A stretch of 64,000 nucleotides of DNA from Lysobacterales bacterium (GTDB lineage Bacteria > Pseudomonadota > Gammaproteobacteria > Xanthomonadales > Ahniellaceae), in assembly GCA_016182785.1 (NCBI GenBank), contig JACPFU010000030.1, positions 1 through 64,000 on the forward strand, given 5' to 3'. Every line of letters begins with the position of its first letter. The first letter of the stretch is position 1. Below, piece by piece: positions 42,267 to 50,357 of the stretch. A program made the translations under genes and the position numbers. The notes beneath the pieces were generated by a model. The model was not told the origin of the DNA and did no database searches. It was given only the letters and a program-made list of their open reading frames with translations.

Positions 42267-42346
42267 GTAGGGGCGGCCCCCCGTGGCCGCCCTGGCCACA
42301 CGCTGCGACCACGTCATCACGGGCAACCACGGGGGGTTGCCCCTAC
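42267..42346. repeat. Palindromic repeat doublet, copy 2
   Basis: Near-identical to copy 1 with the same 80-base length, starting exactly 160 bases later. The left arm reads GGCGGCCCCCCGTGGCCGCC. Its final CCCCTAC, read on the minus strand, supplies the TAG stop of the convergent methyltransferase gene (42343-42345). Confidence 0.85.
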
Positions 42347-42975
42347 GGGTGATCGGCGCGCAGCAGCAGGTACTGGAACCACTGCATGGTGCCGAACGGG
42401 GTCGGGTGTTGTTCGCGGGCGTCGCCGACTGGGCGGAAGTGCGGGGCGAATTCGGCGCCGAGCGTGCCGGCGTCGTAGCGACACACCGGCAGGCCGCTGC
42501 AGCGCTCGGGGCCATCGGGGGCGAAGGTGGCGATCAGCAGGTGGCCACCCGGCCGCAGTGCGCGCGTGGCCTGCGCGACATAGGCGCGGCGCTGCGCGGG
42601 GTCGGTCAGGAAATGGAACACGGCGCGGTCGTGCCAGAGGGCGTAGTGCGCGGTGGGCAGCGGCAACGCGGTGATGTCACCGGACAGGAAGCGCGCGGCT
42701 TGCTGCGCTTGCGGCGGCAGCGTTGCGATGCGCGCGCGGGTGCACTGAAGCGCCGCGTCCGCCAGGTCGTTCACCGTCACGTCGCGAAAGCCGCGAGCGA
42801 GCAGGTCGTCGACCAAAGTCGATGCGCCTGCGCCGACATCGAGGATCGGAGCATCGGGCGCGAGCGCCAGGCTGTCGATGAAGGCGAGCGAGCGGTCCAG
42901 ATGCGGCCGGTACCAGCTGACCGCGTCGCTGGCCTTGCTCGTGTACACCTGCTGCCAGTGCGTGGCGTCGCCCAT
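42343..42975 (-). CDS. Class I SAM-dependent methyltransferase
   Basis: 210 residues from the ATG at 42975. ILDVGAGASTLVDDLLARG is the SAM-binding motif I, followed by VTVNDLADAALQ, FLSGDITALPLP and ALRPGGHLLIATFAPDGPERCSGLPVCRYDA. It starts with HWQQVYTSKASDAVSWYRPHLDRS, a hallmark of a common bacterial methyltransferase group of unknown substrate. The reading frame ends within repeat doublet copy 2. It is divergent from the M28 peptidase genes, 109 bases away. Confidence 0.82.
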   Translation of the reverse strand: MGDATHWQQVYTSKASDAVSWYRPHLDRSLAFIDSLALAPDAPILDVGAGASTLVDDLLARGFRDVTVNDLADAALQCTRARIATLPPQAQQAARFLSGDITALPLPTAHYALWHDRAVFHFLTDPAQRRAYVAQATRALRPGGHLLIATFAPDGPERCSGLPVCRYDAGTLGAEFAPHFRPVGDAREQHPTPFGTMQWFQYLLLRADHP

Positions 42976-43084
42976 GTCCTGCTCCGCTGTGGGTCGGCGC
43001 GAGCATAGCGACGTGGCGCGACCCGGTTCGCGGTCCGCGCGTTGCAGACTGATACACTTTTCGCCCCGCTCGCGGAGTAGCCCC

Positions 43085-44431
43085 ATGTTGTCCGCCCTGA
43101 CCCTCGGCCTGCAGATGGGCCTGACCACCGCGATGCCGATGCCGGCCGCGCTGGTGTCGATCGGGCAGCACTCGCAGTTCGAGCTCGACCGCTACACCCG
43201 CCAGATCGAGCAGGACGGCGGCTGGTGGCTGGAGATGGAGAACCGGCTGCTGGTGGTGGCACCGCCGACACGGCTGCCGGATCTGCTCGCCGGCGTGAAG
43301 GTCGAGCAGGATCTGGGCTGGCTGCGCCCGGACGATCTGGCGCTGCAGACACGCGCCTGCGGCGTCGAGGAAGGCCCGCAGCTGCCGGCGATCGCCGACA
43401 CCGGCCGCTTCGCCCTGGTGCGCACGCCTGCCACGTGGTTGCCGTACAAGTCGCCGGAGGTGTCCGAGTGGCGCCCGGTGGTGCCGAACCGCACCATCAC
43501 CAAGGACCTGAAAGCACGCGGCCTGATGGCGATGGCCAAGGGCGCGCCCGACCCGGAAATCCAGTTGCGCGTCGATGCGGTCGATCCCGATCGCTGGTTC
43601 GCGGCGCTGTCGAGCCTGGCCAGCTTCGATCGCTCCTCCTACGGCGTCGGTCCGAATCCAGGCATCGACCAGGCGCGCGACTGGCTGATCGGCGAGTTCT
43701 CCGCGCTCGGATTGCAGGTGACGACACAGGAGTTCCAGGTCGGCAGCAGCAGCTACCACGTCGACAACGTGATCGCGCGCCGCACCGGCTGGCTGTATCC
43801 GGACGAGTGGGTCGTGGTCGGCGGCCACTACGACTCGCGCCAGCAATCGGCGTCGGTGCCGACACAGACGCCGGGCGCCGAGGACAACGCTTCGGGTTGC
43901 GCCGGCGTGCTCGAAGCCGCGCGCGTGTTCGCGCAATTCCCGCCGCAGCGCACGATGATCTTCGTCTGCTTCGCCGGCGAGGAGCAGGGCCTGTACGGCG
44001 GCGGCGCCTACGCGCAATCGCTGCAGACCAGCGGCGATCTGGCCAAGGTCGATCTGGCGGTGATCATGGACATGATCGGCTACTCCGGCGACAGCGATCT
44101 CGATGTGCTGCTGGAAAGCTCGGCGGCGCTGTCGCCGGTGTTCACGCCGTTCCTGAACATGGCCGCCACCTACACCCCGCAACTGCGCCTGGTGCAAGAC
44201 ACCAGTCCCTGCTGCTCCGACCACATGCCGTTCATCAACCGCTCGGTGCCTTCGCTGCTGACCATCGAGAACGACTGGAACGCGTACGGCCATTACCACC
44301 GCACCACCGACCTGCCCGCGAACATCACGCGTGCGCAGGAAATGGGCGGCGGCATCCTGCAGATGAACATCGCGGTGCTGGCCGACGCTGCCGGTTTCGA
44401 GCGGCCGATCCTGCGCGACAGTTTCGAATGA
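43085..44431 (+). CDS. M28-type metallopeptidase with C-terminal DSFE tail
   Basis: 448 residues from the ATG at 43085, with CGGAG 10 bases upstream. The first 25 residues (MLSALTLGLQMGLTTAMPMP) are hydrophobic but contain no charged residue, odd for a signal peptide. Zinc ligands and catalytic residues are visible: VVGGHYDS, PGAEDNASG, CFAGEEQGL, IMDMIGYSGD and DHMPFINRSVPSLL, matching bacterial leucyl aminopeptidase/M28 enzymes. The tail is ERPILRDSFE. A close paralog follows after 22 bases. Secreted aminopeptidase activity is likely by family. Confidence 0.85.
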   Translation: MLSALTLGLQMGLTTAMPMPAALVSIGQHSQFELDRYTRQIEQDGGWWLEMENRLLVVAPPTRLPDLLAGVKVEQDLGWLRPDDLALQTRACGVEEGPQLPAIADTGRFALVRTPATWLPYKSPEVSEWRPVVPNRTITKDLKARGLMAMAKGAPDPEIQLRVDAVDPDRWFAALSSLASFDRSSYGVGPNPGIDQARDWLIGEFSALGLQVTTQEFQVGSSSYHVDNVIARRTGWLYPDEWVVVGGHYDSRQQSASVPTQTPGAEDNASGCAGVLEAARVFAQFPPQRTMIFVCFAGEEQGLYGGGAYAQSLQTSGDLAKVDLAVIMDMIGYSGDSDLDVLLESSAALSPVFTPFLNMAATYTPQLRLVQDTSPCCSDHMPFINRSVPSLLTIENDWNAYGHYHRTTDLPANITRAQEMGGGILQMNIAVLADAAGFERPILRDSFE

Positions 44432-44453
44432 ATCCGGCGACGGTGCTGCGCTG

Positions 44454-45794
44454 ATGTTGCCCGCCCTGACCCTCGGCCTGCAGATGGGCCTGACCACCGC
44501 GCTGCCGATGCCGGCCGCGGTCGTCGCGCTCGAGGCCACGCCGCAGTTCGAGCTGGATGCCTACACGACGCAGATCGAAGCGCGCGGCGGCTGGTGGCTG
44601 GAGCTCGATGATCGACTGCTGCTGGCGGCTCCCGCGACTGCGTTCGCGGAGCTGGTCGCGGGCCGGCGCGTGCTCGACGAACTCGGCTGGATCAAGCCCG
44701 ACGAGCTCGCGCTGCAGGCGCGTGGTTGCACCATTCACCCGAGCGCACCGCTGCCGCCGATCGCGCGCGCCGGGCGCTACACGCTGGTGCGCGCCCCGGC
44801 GACGCTGTTGCCCTACCGGCTGCCGGAAGTTTCGGAATGGCGGCCGGTGGTGCCGAACCGCAGCATCGCCCAGGACTGGCGCGCGCGCGGCCGCCTCGAT
44901 GTGGCCAAGCGCGCGGCGAACCCGCAGGTGCAGCAGCGCGTCGATGAGGTCGATCGCGACCGCTGGTTCGGCGTGCTCGAACACCTGGCGACCTACGACC
45001 GTTCCAGTCGCCATGCCGACATCGCCAACGCCCGCGACTGGCTGCTGGCGAAATTCGGCAGCCTCGGCCTGCAGACGTCGACGCATGCGTTCACCATGTC
45101 GGGCACGGCGGTGCCGCAGGTCAATGTCATCGGCACCCTGCCCGGCAGCAGCCTGCCGAACGAGTGGATCGTGGTCGGCGCGCACTACGACTCGATCCAG
45201 TCGAATGCCAGCAGTGCCACCGCCGCGCCCGGTGCCGAGGACAACGCGTCTGGTTGCGCCGCGGTCGTCGAGATGGCCGAGGTGTTCACGCGCTTCCCGC
45301 CGCAGCGCTCGATGCTGTTCGTCTGCTTTTCGGGCGAGGAGCAGGGACTGATCGGCAGCAGTGCGTGGGCGCAGTCGCTGCAGAGCGCCGGCACGCTCGG
45401 CAACATCAAGCTGGCGCTGATCATGGACATGATCGGCTACTCGACCGACGGCCAGCTCGATGTGCTGCTCGAGACCTCGTCGGCGCTGTCGTCAGTGTTC
45501 CCGCCGTTCCAGAGCGCGGTCGCGGACTATGCGACCGAGCTGGTGCCGCACACCTCGACCAATCCGTTCGGCTCCGACCACATGCCCTTCATCAACCGCA
45601 GCGTGCCCTCGCTGCTGGTGATCGAATACGACTACGACGCCTACCCGGGCTATCACCGCACCAACGACGTGCCGGGCACCATCAGCCATGCGCTCGACAT
45701 GGGCGGCGGCGTGCTGAAGATGAACGCTGCGGTGCTGACCGAGGCCGCGGGCTACAGCAGCAGCGCCCTGTTCGGCAACGGCTTCGAGGACTGA
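44454..45794 (+). CDS. M28-type metallopeptidase with C-terminal NGFE tail (tandem paralog)
   Basis: 446 residues. Same layout as its neighbour: uncharged N-terminus MLPALTLGLQMGLTTALPMP, a propeptide-like region (VSEWRPVVPNR shared), VVGAHYDS, PGAEDNASG, CFSGEEQGL, IMDMIGYSTD and DHMPFINRSVPSLL, ending SALFGNGFED. The first 66 bases differ from the neighbour at only two positions, much more conserved than the rest. Both genes are probably one operon. Its TGA abuts the stop of the convergent patatin gene (TGATCA at 45792). Confidence 0.85.
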   Translation: MLPALTLGLQMGLTTALPMPAAVVALEATPQFELDAYTTQIEARGGWWLELDDRLLLAAPATAFAELVAGRRVLDELGWIKPDELALQARGCTIHPSAPLPPIARAGRYTLVRAPATLLPYRLPEVSEWRPVVPNRSIAQDWRARGRLDVAKRAANPQVQQRVDEVDRDRWFGVLEHLATYDRSSRHADIANARDWLLAKFGSLGLQTSTHAFTMSGTAVPQVNVIGTLPGSSLPNEWIVVGAHYDSIQSNASSATAAPGAEDNASGCAAVVEMAEVFTRFPPQRSMLFVCFSGEEQGLIGSSAWAQSLQSAGTLGNIKLALIMDMIGYSTDGQLDVLLETSSALSSVFPPFQSAVADYATELVPHTSTNPFGSDHMPFINRSVPSLLVIEYDYDAYPGYHRTNDVPGTISHALDMGGGVLKMNAAVLTEAAGYSSSALFGNGFED

Positions 45795-47549
45795 TCAGAA
45801 CACCGGGGTTTCGTCGGCGAGCGCGTCTTTCGGCCCGCCGACGATGCGCAGCGTGTGCTGGTAGCCGCGGTCGATGGCGTGGAAATAGCTCTGCCATTCG
45901 AGCAGTCCGATATCGGCCAGCGGCGGCTGGATCAGCAGTGTCGACTGCGCCCGCGCGTGTGCGGTCTGCGCGCCGGAATTGAGCATGCCGGCGCGCAGCA
46001 GGATCTCGCGCAGCCGCGGCCGCTTGTAGCCGGCGCGGTCTTCCATCCACAGCTTCCAGGCCGGTGGCAGCTGGTATTCGTCGTCGCCGGCGGCAAGTGC
46101 ATGGTCGCCGCCGATATCGACCGCGATCACCTCACCGCGATGGCTGAGCCGCATCAGATCGACCGGCAGGTTGTTGACCACGCCGCCATCGACGAACACC
46201 TGGCCGGCGCGGAACACCGGCGGCAGCAGTCCCGGGATCGCCACCGACGCGCGCACCGCCTGCCACAACACGCCCTCGCGATGCACATGCGCTTCGCCGC
46301 GGGTCAGGTTTGCCGAGACGCAGAAGAACGGCAGCGGCAGGTCCTCGATCTCGCGTTCGCCGTAGGTCTCGCGCAGCAAGCGCGCGACCTTGCGCCCGGA
46401 CACGATCGAAACCAGCGGCAAGGTGTAGTCGGACAGCGGGTTGGTGTCGTAGAAGGCGCGGCGGAAGCGTTCGGTCATCTCCTCGATCGACCATTCCGCG
46501 GCGACGCCGGCGCCGATCACCGCGCCGATCGAGGTGCCGCCGACGCTGTCGATCTCCATGCCCGCCTCGCGCAGCGCCTTGACCACGCCGATGTGCGCGA
46601 AGCCGCGCGCGCCGCCGCCGGACAGCACCAGCGCCAGGCTCTGGCCGCCGATGGTTCGGGCCAGGCGCGCGCAGTCGGCCTCGTGGCGCAGATGGTGGAT
46701 CGCCGCGCGCGGACAGAACGCATGCCAGCGCCGCGCGGCGCCGGGGCGCGCCGCGCCGTCGTGCTCGATGACCAGGAACTGGCGTCGTTCCACTGCCTCG
46801 TCGGTCGCATCCGGCCACACCGCATCCAGCGCCGGGGACTCGTCGGCGCGCACCACGAACAGCAGCGCGTCGGCCTGGCGACGGCACTGGTCGCGCCATT
46901 CGGAGACCATGCCGTCGCCGACGTACAGCACGAAGTGCGAGGCATGTTCGATCGCGTGGTAATGCCCGGCGTCGTGCCCGGCATCGCCGGCATGCAGCAC
47001 GCGCACCGAGCCGAAGCGCAGCAGCTCGCGCTCCAGCATCAACGCGAACCCGGCCAGGTCCACCCCCGGCGAATGCGGCAGCAACGCCAGCGTGCGCGGC
47101 GGTGCGCCGTGCGGCTGCAGCTCGCCCTGGCGACGCAGCGCCAGTCGCGCGAGCCCGAGCAGCGCCTGCGGAAAACGCTCGGCGAGCAATTCCAGATGCG
47201 CCGCCGGCAGCCGGATCAGCTCGGAATCGCGCAGCGCGCGCACCGTCGCCGAACGCGGCCGCGAGATCAGCACGCCGAGCTCGCCCACCGACTCGCCGGC
47301 CATGATCTGGCCCACCGCATGGCTGACGCCGTGCCCATCGCGCTGGAACGCGGCGAGGCTGCCATTGACCAGCAGATACACCGCATCCGATGCCTCGCCC
47401 TCGAAGAACAGCGCCTCGCCCCCGGCAATGCTGCGCCAACTGCACCCCGCCGCCAGCAGCTCGCGCGCCAGCACCGGCAACGTCGCAAACCACGGCACCT
47501 GGCCGAACAGTTCGACGAAACGGCGTTGTTCGCGCGGGTCAAGGCTCAT
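45795..47549 (-). CDS. Patatin-like phospholipase with N-terminal cyclic-nucleotide-binding domain
   Basis: 584 residues. A cNMP-binding domain (about 15-130; FFEGEASDAVYLLVNGSLAAF, GESVGELGVLISRPRSATVRA) leads to a patatin domain with oxyanion loop SGGGARGFAHIG, nucleophile Ser340 in GGTSIGAVIG and catalytic Asp in VDGGVVNNLP. It resembles neuropathy-target-esterase-type bacterial lipases (YchK/RssA relatives with an added regulatory domain). No signal peptide, so it likely acts at the inner membrane face. Control by cAMP or c-di-GMP binding is possible but not shown. Confidence 0.88.
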   Translation of the reverse strand: MSLDPREQRRFVELFGQVPWFATLPVLARELLAAGCSWRSIAGGEALFFEGEASDAVYLLVNGSLAAFQRDGHGVSHAVGQIMAGESVGELGVLISRPRSATVRALRDSELIRLPAAHLELLAERFPQALLGLARLALRRQGELQPHGAPPRTLALLPHSPGVDLAGFALMLERELLRFGSVRVLHAGDAGHDAGHYHAIEHASHFVLYVGDGMVSEWRDQCRRQADALLFVVRADESPALDAVWPDATDEAVERRQFLVIEHDGAARPGAARRWHAFCPRAAIHHLRHEADCARLARTIGGQSLALVLSGGGARGFAHIGVVKALREAGMEIDSVGGTSIGAVIGAGVAAEWSIEEMTERFRRAFYDTNPLSDYTLPLVSIVSGRKVARLLRETYGEREIEDLPLPFFCVSANLTRGEAHVHREGVLWQAVRASVAIPGLLPPVFRAGQVFVDGGVVNNLPVDLMRLSHRGEVIAVDIGGDHALAAGDDEYQLPPAWKLWMEDRAGYKRPRLREILLRAGMLNSGAQTAHARAQSTLLIQPPLADIGLLEWQSYFHAIDRGYQHTLRIVGGPKDALADETPVF

Positions 47550-47773
47550 GGCGGAATGCTACGCCAAGCTTCACGACCGGGATAACCCGGCGATGTTCTC
47601 CAACTCAGCCGACCAACCCGGTCGAGGGCGACCGCAGTCACGGCGAATTGCGATTCGAACCGAACCGTTCCACTGACCACTCATACCTTGCTCGCGACCA
47701 ATTCCACGGATTCGCCACAGCCTTCGCTTGAACCGTGTCCACGGCCAGTCGGAGGCGAAGCATCCAAGCCCCG

Positions 47774-48031
47774 TCAACCGAGCGGCTGCACATTGGAGTT
47801 CATCCAATGCACGAGAAGCCTGACGAGCACCGCCACGCCCAGAATCAGGACTCCGATGATGCCGGCGGCGGCGAAGGCCAGCCTTGGCAAGGCTCGGCTT
47901 CTCGCGAGTATCGCCGCGACGAAGAACACACCTGAAACGCCAGCCACCACGACCCACGACTCCAGGACCGCCCGCGACCAACCCATCAGGCCGAGCAATA
48001 CCGCGCTGAACAGGAGAACCACAATGCTCAT
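47774..48031 (-). CDS. Small hydrophobic membrane protein, unknown
   Basis: 85 residues with three likely membrane helices (IVVLLFSAVLLGLMGW, WVVVAGVSGVFFVAAILA, LAFAAAGIIGVLILGVAVLVRLLV). No family recognised and no clear ribosome site precedes the ATG at 48031. The flanking gaps (47550-47773 and 48032-48262) hold no gene I can support. This 700-base patch has lower GC than its surroundings. The consistent hydrophobic spacing argues for a real protein. Confidence 0.45.
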   Translation of the reverse strand: MSIVVLLFSAVLLGLMGWSRAVLESWVVVAGVSGVFFVAAILARSRALPRLAFAAAGIIGVLILGVAVLVRLLVHWMNSNVQPLG

Positions 48032-48262
48032 CGGAAAGGGTCCGTCGGGAGATGGTGAACTGGCAACGGCTCAAGGAGGTGCCGAGCGACAATTGCCCGA
48101 AGGAAACGCTGGGCATGCAGTGGAGTCTGGGCGGGCAGGAAACCGCCGGTCAAGGAATTCCTGGGCTGAGTCGCGCGAGGAAGCCGAGCCGGGCCGCACG
48201 CAGCGCGAGCTTGCCTTGGCCGCACCGCGCCGCCATGTTGGCGGCTTTGAGGAAGCGCGCCG

Positions 48263-50308
48263 ATGACCGAATCCAACCCGCTGTTGCGCGACGACGAGTT
48301 CGTTGCCTATTCCGAGATCCGCCCCGAGCATGTGCTGCCGGCGGTGCGTGCGCGCATCGCGCGCTACCGCGAGCGCATCGAGACGCTGGTGGCGGATGTC
48401 GGGCAGCATCGCTTCGATCGGCTGATGCTGGCGTGGGAGGAATGCGAGGACGCGCTCAACCGCTGCTTCGCGCCGGTCGGGCATTTGCACGGCGTCTGCG
48501 ACACGCCCGAGCTGCGCGCGGTGTATGGCGAGGCGATCGAACTGCTGACCGACTTCGGTAGCGAGATCGGCCAGCATGCGGGGCTGTGCGCTGCGGTGCG
48601 GGCGATCCGCGCGCAGCCGGACTTCGAGCGCTTGCCGGCGCCGGCGCGCAAGCTGGTCGAGGATGCGCTGCTCGACTTCCGCCTCGCCGGCGTCGACTTG
48701 CCGGCGCCGCAACAGCGGCGCCACCGTGCGATCGAGACCGAACTGTCGCGGCTCGCGACCGAGTTCGAGCAAGCGGTGCTGGATGCGACCGAGGCCTGGA
48801 CCCTGGACCTGGCCGAGGGCGATGCGCGTCTGGCCGGGTTGCCCGACTCCGCGCTGGGGTTGCTGCGGCAGGCGGCGCGGGAGGCCGCGGTCGAAGGCTT
48901 GCGCATCACCCTGCACGCGCCGGTGTACCAGGCATTGATGATGCACGCGCAGGATCGCGCGCTGCGCGAACTGGTCTACACCGCGTACCAGACGCGCGCG
49001 TCCGACCAGGGCCCGCATGCCGGGCGCTTCGACAACAGCGGGCGCATCGAGCGCATCCTGGCGCTGCGCTTTGAAGCGGCGCAGCTGCTCGGCTTCCCCA
49101 ATGCGGCCGAGGAGTCGTTGGCGACCAAGATGGCGCAGACGCCGCAACGCGTGCTGCAGTTCCTGCACCAGCTCGCCGCACGCGCCAAGCCGGTGGCCGA
49201 GCGCGAGATCGCCGAGCTGTCGGCATTCGCGCGCGAGCGCCTCGGCATCGCGACGCTGCAGCCCTGGGACCTGGCCTACGCCAGCGAGAAGCTGCGCATC
49301 GAGCGCTATGCGTTGAGCGAGGAGGAGCTGAAGCCGTACTTCCCGCTGGAGCGCGTGATGGCCGGCCTGTACGCGCTGACCGAGCGCGTGTTCGGGGTGA
49401 AGCTGGTCGAGCGCGGCGGCGTCGATCTGTGGCATCGGGATGCGCGCTGCTTCGATCTGGTCGATGCCCGCGGCGAAGCCTTCGCCGTGGTGTTCCTCGA
49501 CTTGTTCGCGCGCACCGGCAAGCGCGGCGGCGCCTGGATGGACGTGGCGCGCTCGCGCAAGCGCATCGGCGTACTGCAGCGGCCGATGGCGTTCCTCACT
49601 TGCAACTTCGCGCCGCCGAGCGCGGAGCAGCCGAGCCTGCTCACGCACGACGACGTGCTCACCCTGTTCCACGAGTTTGGCCATGGCCTGCACCATCTGC
49701 TGACCGAGATCGACTATCCGAGCCTCGCCGGCATCGAAGGCGTCGAATGGGACGCGGTCGAGCTGCCGAGCCAGTTCCTGGAGAACTTCGGCTGGCATCG
49801 CGAGACGCTCGATCTGATCGCTGCGCACTGGCGCAGTGGCGCGGCGCTGCCGGAGTCCCTGTTCCAGCGCATGCTCGCGGCGCGCCACTTCCAGGCCGGC
49901 CTGTTCCTGGTGCGCCAGCTCGAGTTCGCGCTGTTCGACTTCCGCCTGCACCTCGACTACGACCCGGCGCGCGGCGGGCGCGTGCTGGAGACGCTGGCCG
50001 CGGTGCGCGAGGAGGTGGCGGTACTGCCGCCGCCGCCGTGGCAGCGCTTCGCCAACAGCTTCACCCACGTCTTCGCCGGGGGCTATGGCGCCGGCTACTA
50101 CAGCTACCTGTGGGCCGAGGTGTTGTCGGCGGACGCGTTCTCGCGGTTCGAGGCCGAGGGCATCCTCAATGTCGACACCGGCCGCGCCTTCCGCGCCGAG
50201 GTGTTGGCGGTCGGCGGCTCGCGACCGGCGCTGGAGAGCTTCGTTGCGTTCCGCGGGCGCGAACCGGACCCGGCGGCGCTGTTGCGCAGCTACGGACTCG
50301 CGGCGTGA
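48263..50308 (+). CDS. prlC: Oligopeptidase A (M3 family zinc metallopeptidase)
   Basis: 681 residues, normal for the family. Zinc-binding HEFGHGLHH at about 470-478 with the third ligand Glu downstream (YPSLAGIEGVEWDAVELPSQFLENF), and the C-terminal FANSFTHVFAGGYGAGYYSYLWAEVLSADAFSRF substrate loop. It degrades short peptides, including cleaved signal peptides, in the cytoplasm. GAGGA lies 9 bases before the ATG. A monocistronic position between the membrane-protein patch and the GGDEF gene. Confidence 0.93.
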   Translation: MTESNPLLRDDEFVAYSEIRPEHVLPAVRARIARYRERIETLVADVGQHRFDRLMLAWEECEDALNRCFAPVGHLHGVCDTPELRAVYGEAIELLTDFGSEIGQHAGLCAAVRAIRAQPDFERLPAPARKLVEDALLDFRLAGVDLPAPQQRRHRAIETELSRLATEFEQAVLDATEAWTLDLAEGDARLAGLPDSALGLLRQAAREAAVEGLRITLHAPVYQALMMHAQDRALRELVYTAYQTRASDQGPHAGRFDNSGRIERILALRFEAAQLLGFPNAAEESLATKMAQTPQRVLQFLHQLAARAKPVAEREIAELSAFARERLGIATLQPWDLAYASEKLRIERYALSEEELKPYFPLERVMAGLYALTERVFGVKLVERGGVDLWHRDARCFDLVDARGEAFAVVFLDLFARTGKRGGAWMDVARSRKRIGVLQRPMAFLTCNFAPPSAEQPSLLTHDDVLTLFHEFGHGLHHLLTEIDYPSLAGIEGVEWDAVELPSQFLENFGWHRETLDLIAAHWRSGAALPESLFQRMLAARHFQAGLFLVRQLEFALFDFRLHLDYDPARGGRVLETLAAVREEVAVLPPPPWQRFANSFTHVFAGGYGAGYYSYLWAEVLSADAFSRFEAEGILNVDTGRAFRAEVLAVGGSRPALESFVAFRGREPDPAALLRSYGLAA

Positions 50309-50357
50309 CCCGCGGCGGCCTGCGGGCGTAGGCTATGGGTGGACAGCGGGAGCGGGC

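Noticed and set aside
48071..50068. A 665-codon minus-strand open frame
   Set aside because: Antisense to prlC, whose HEFGH motif and length are convincing.
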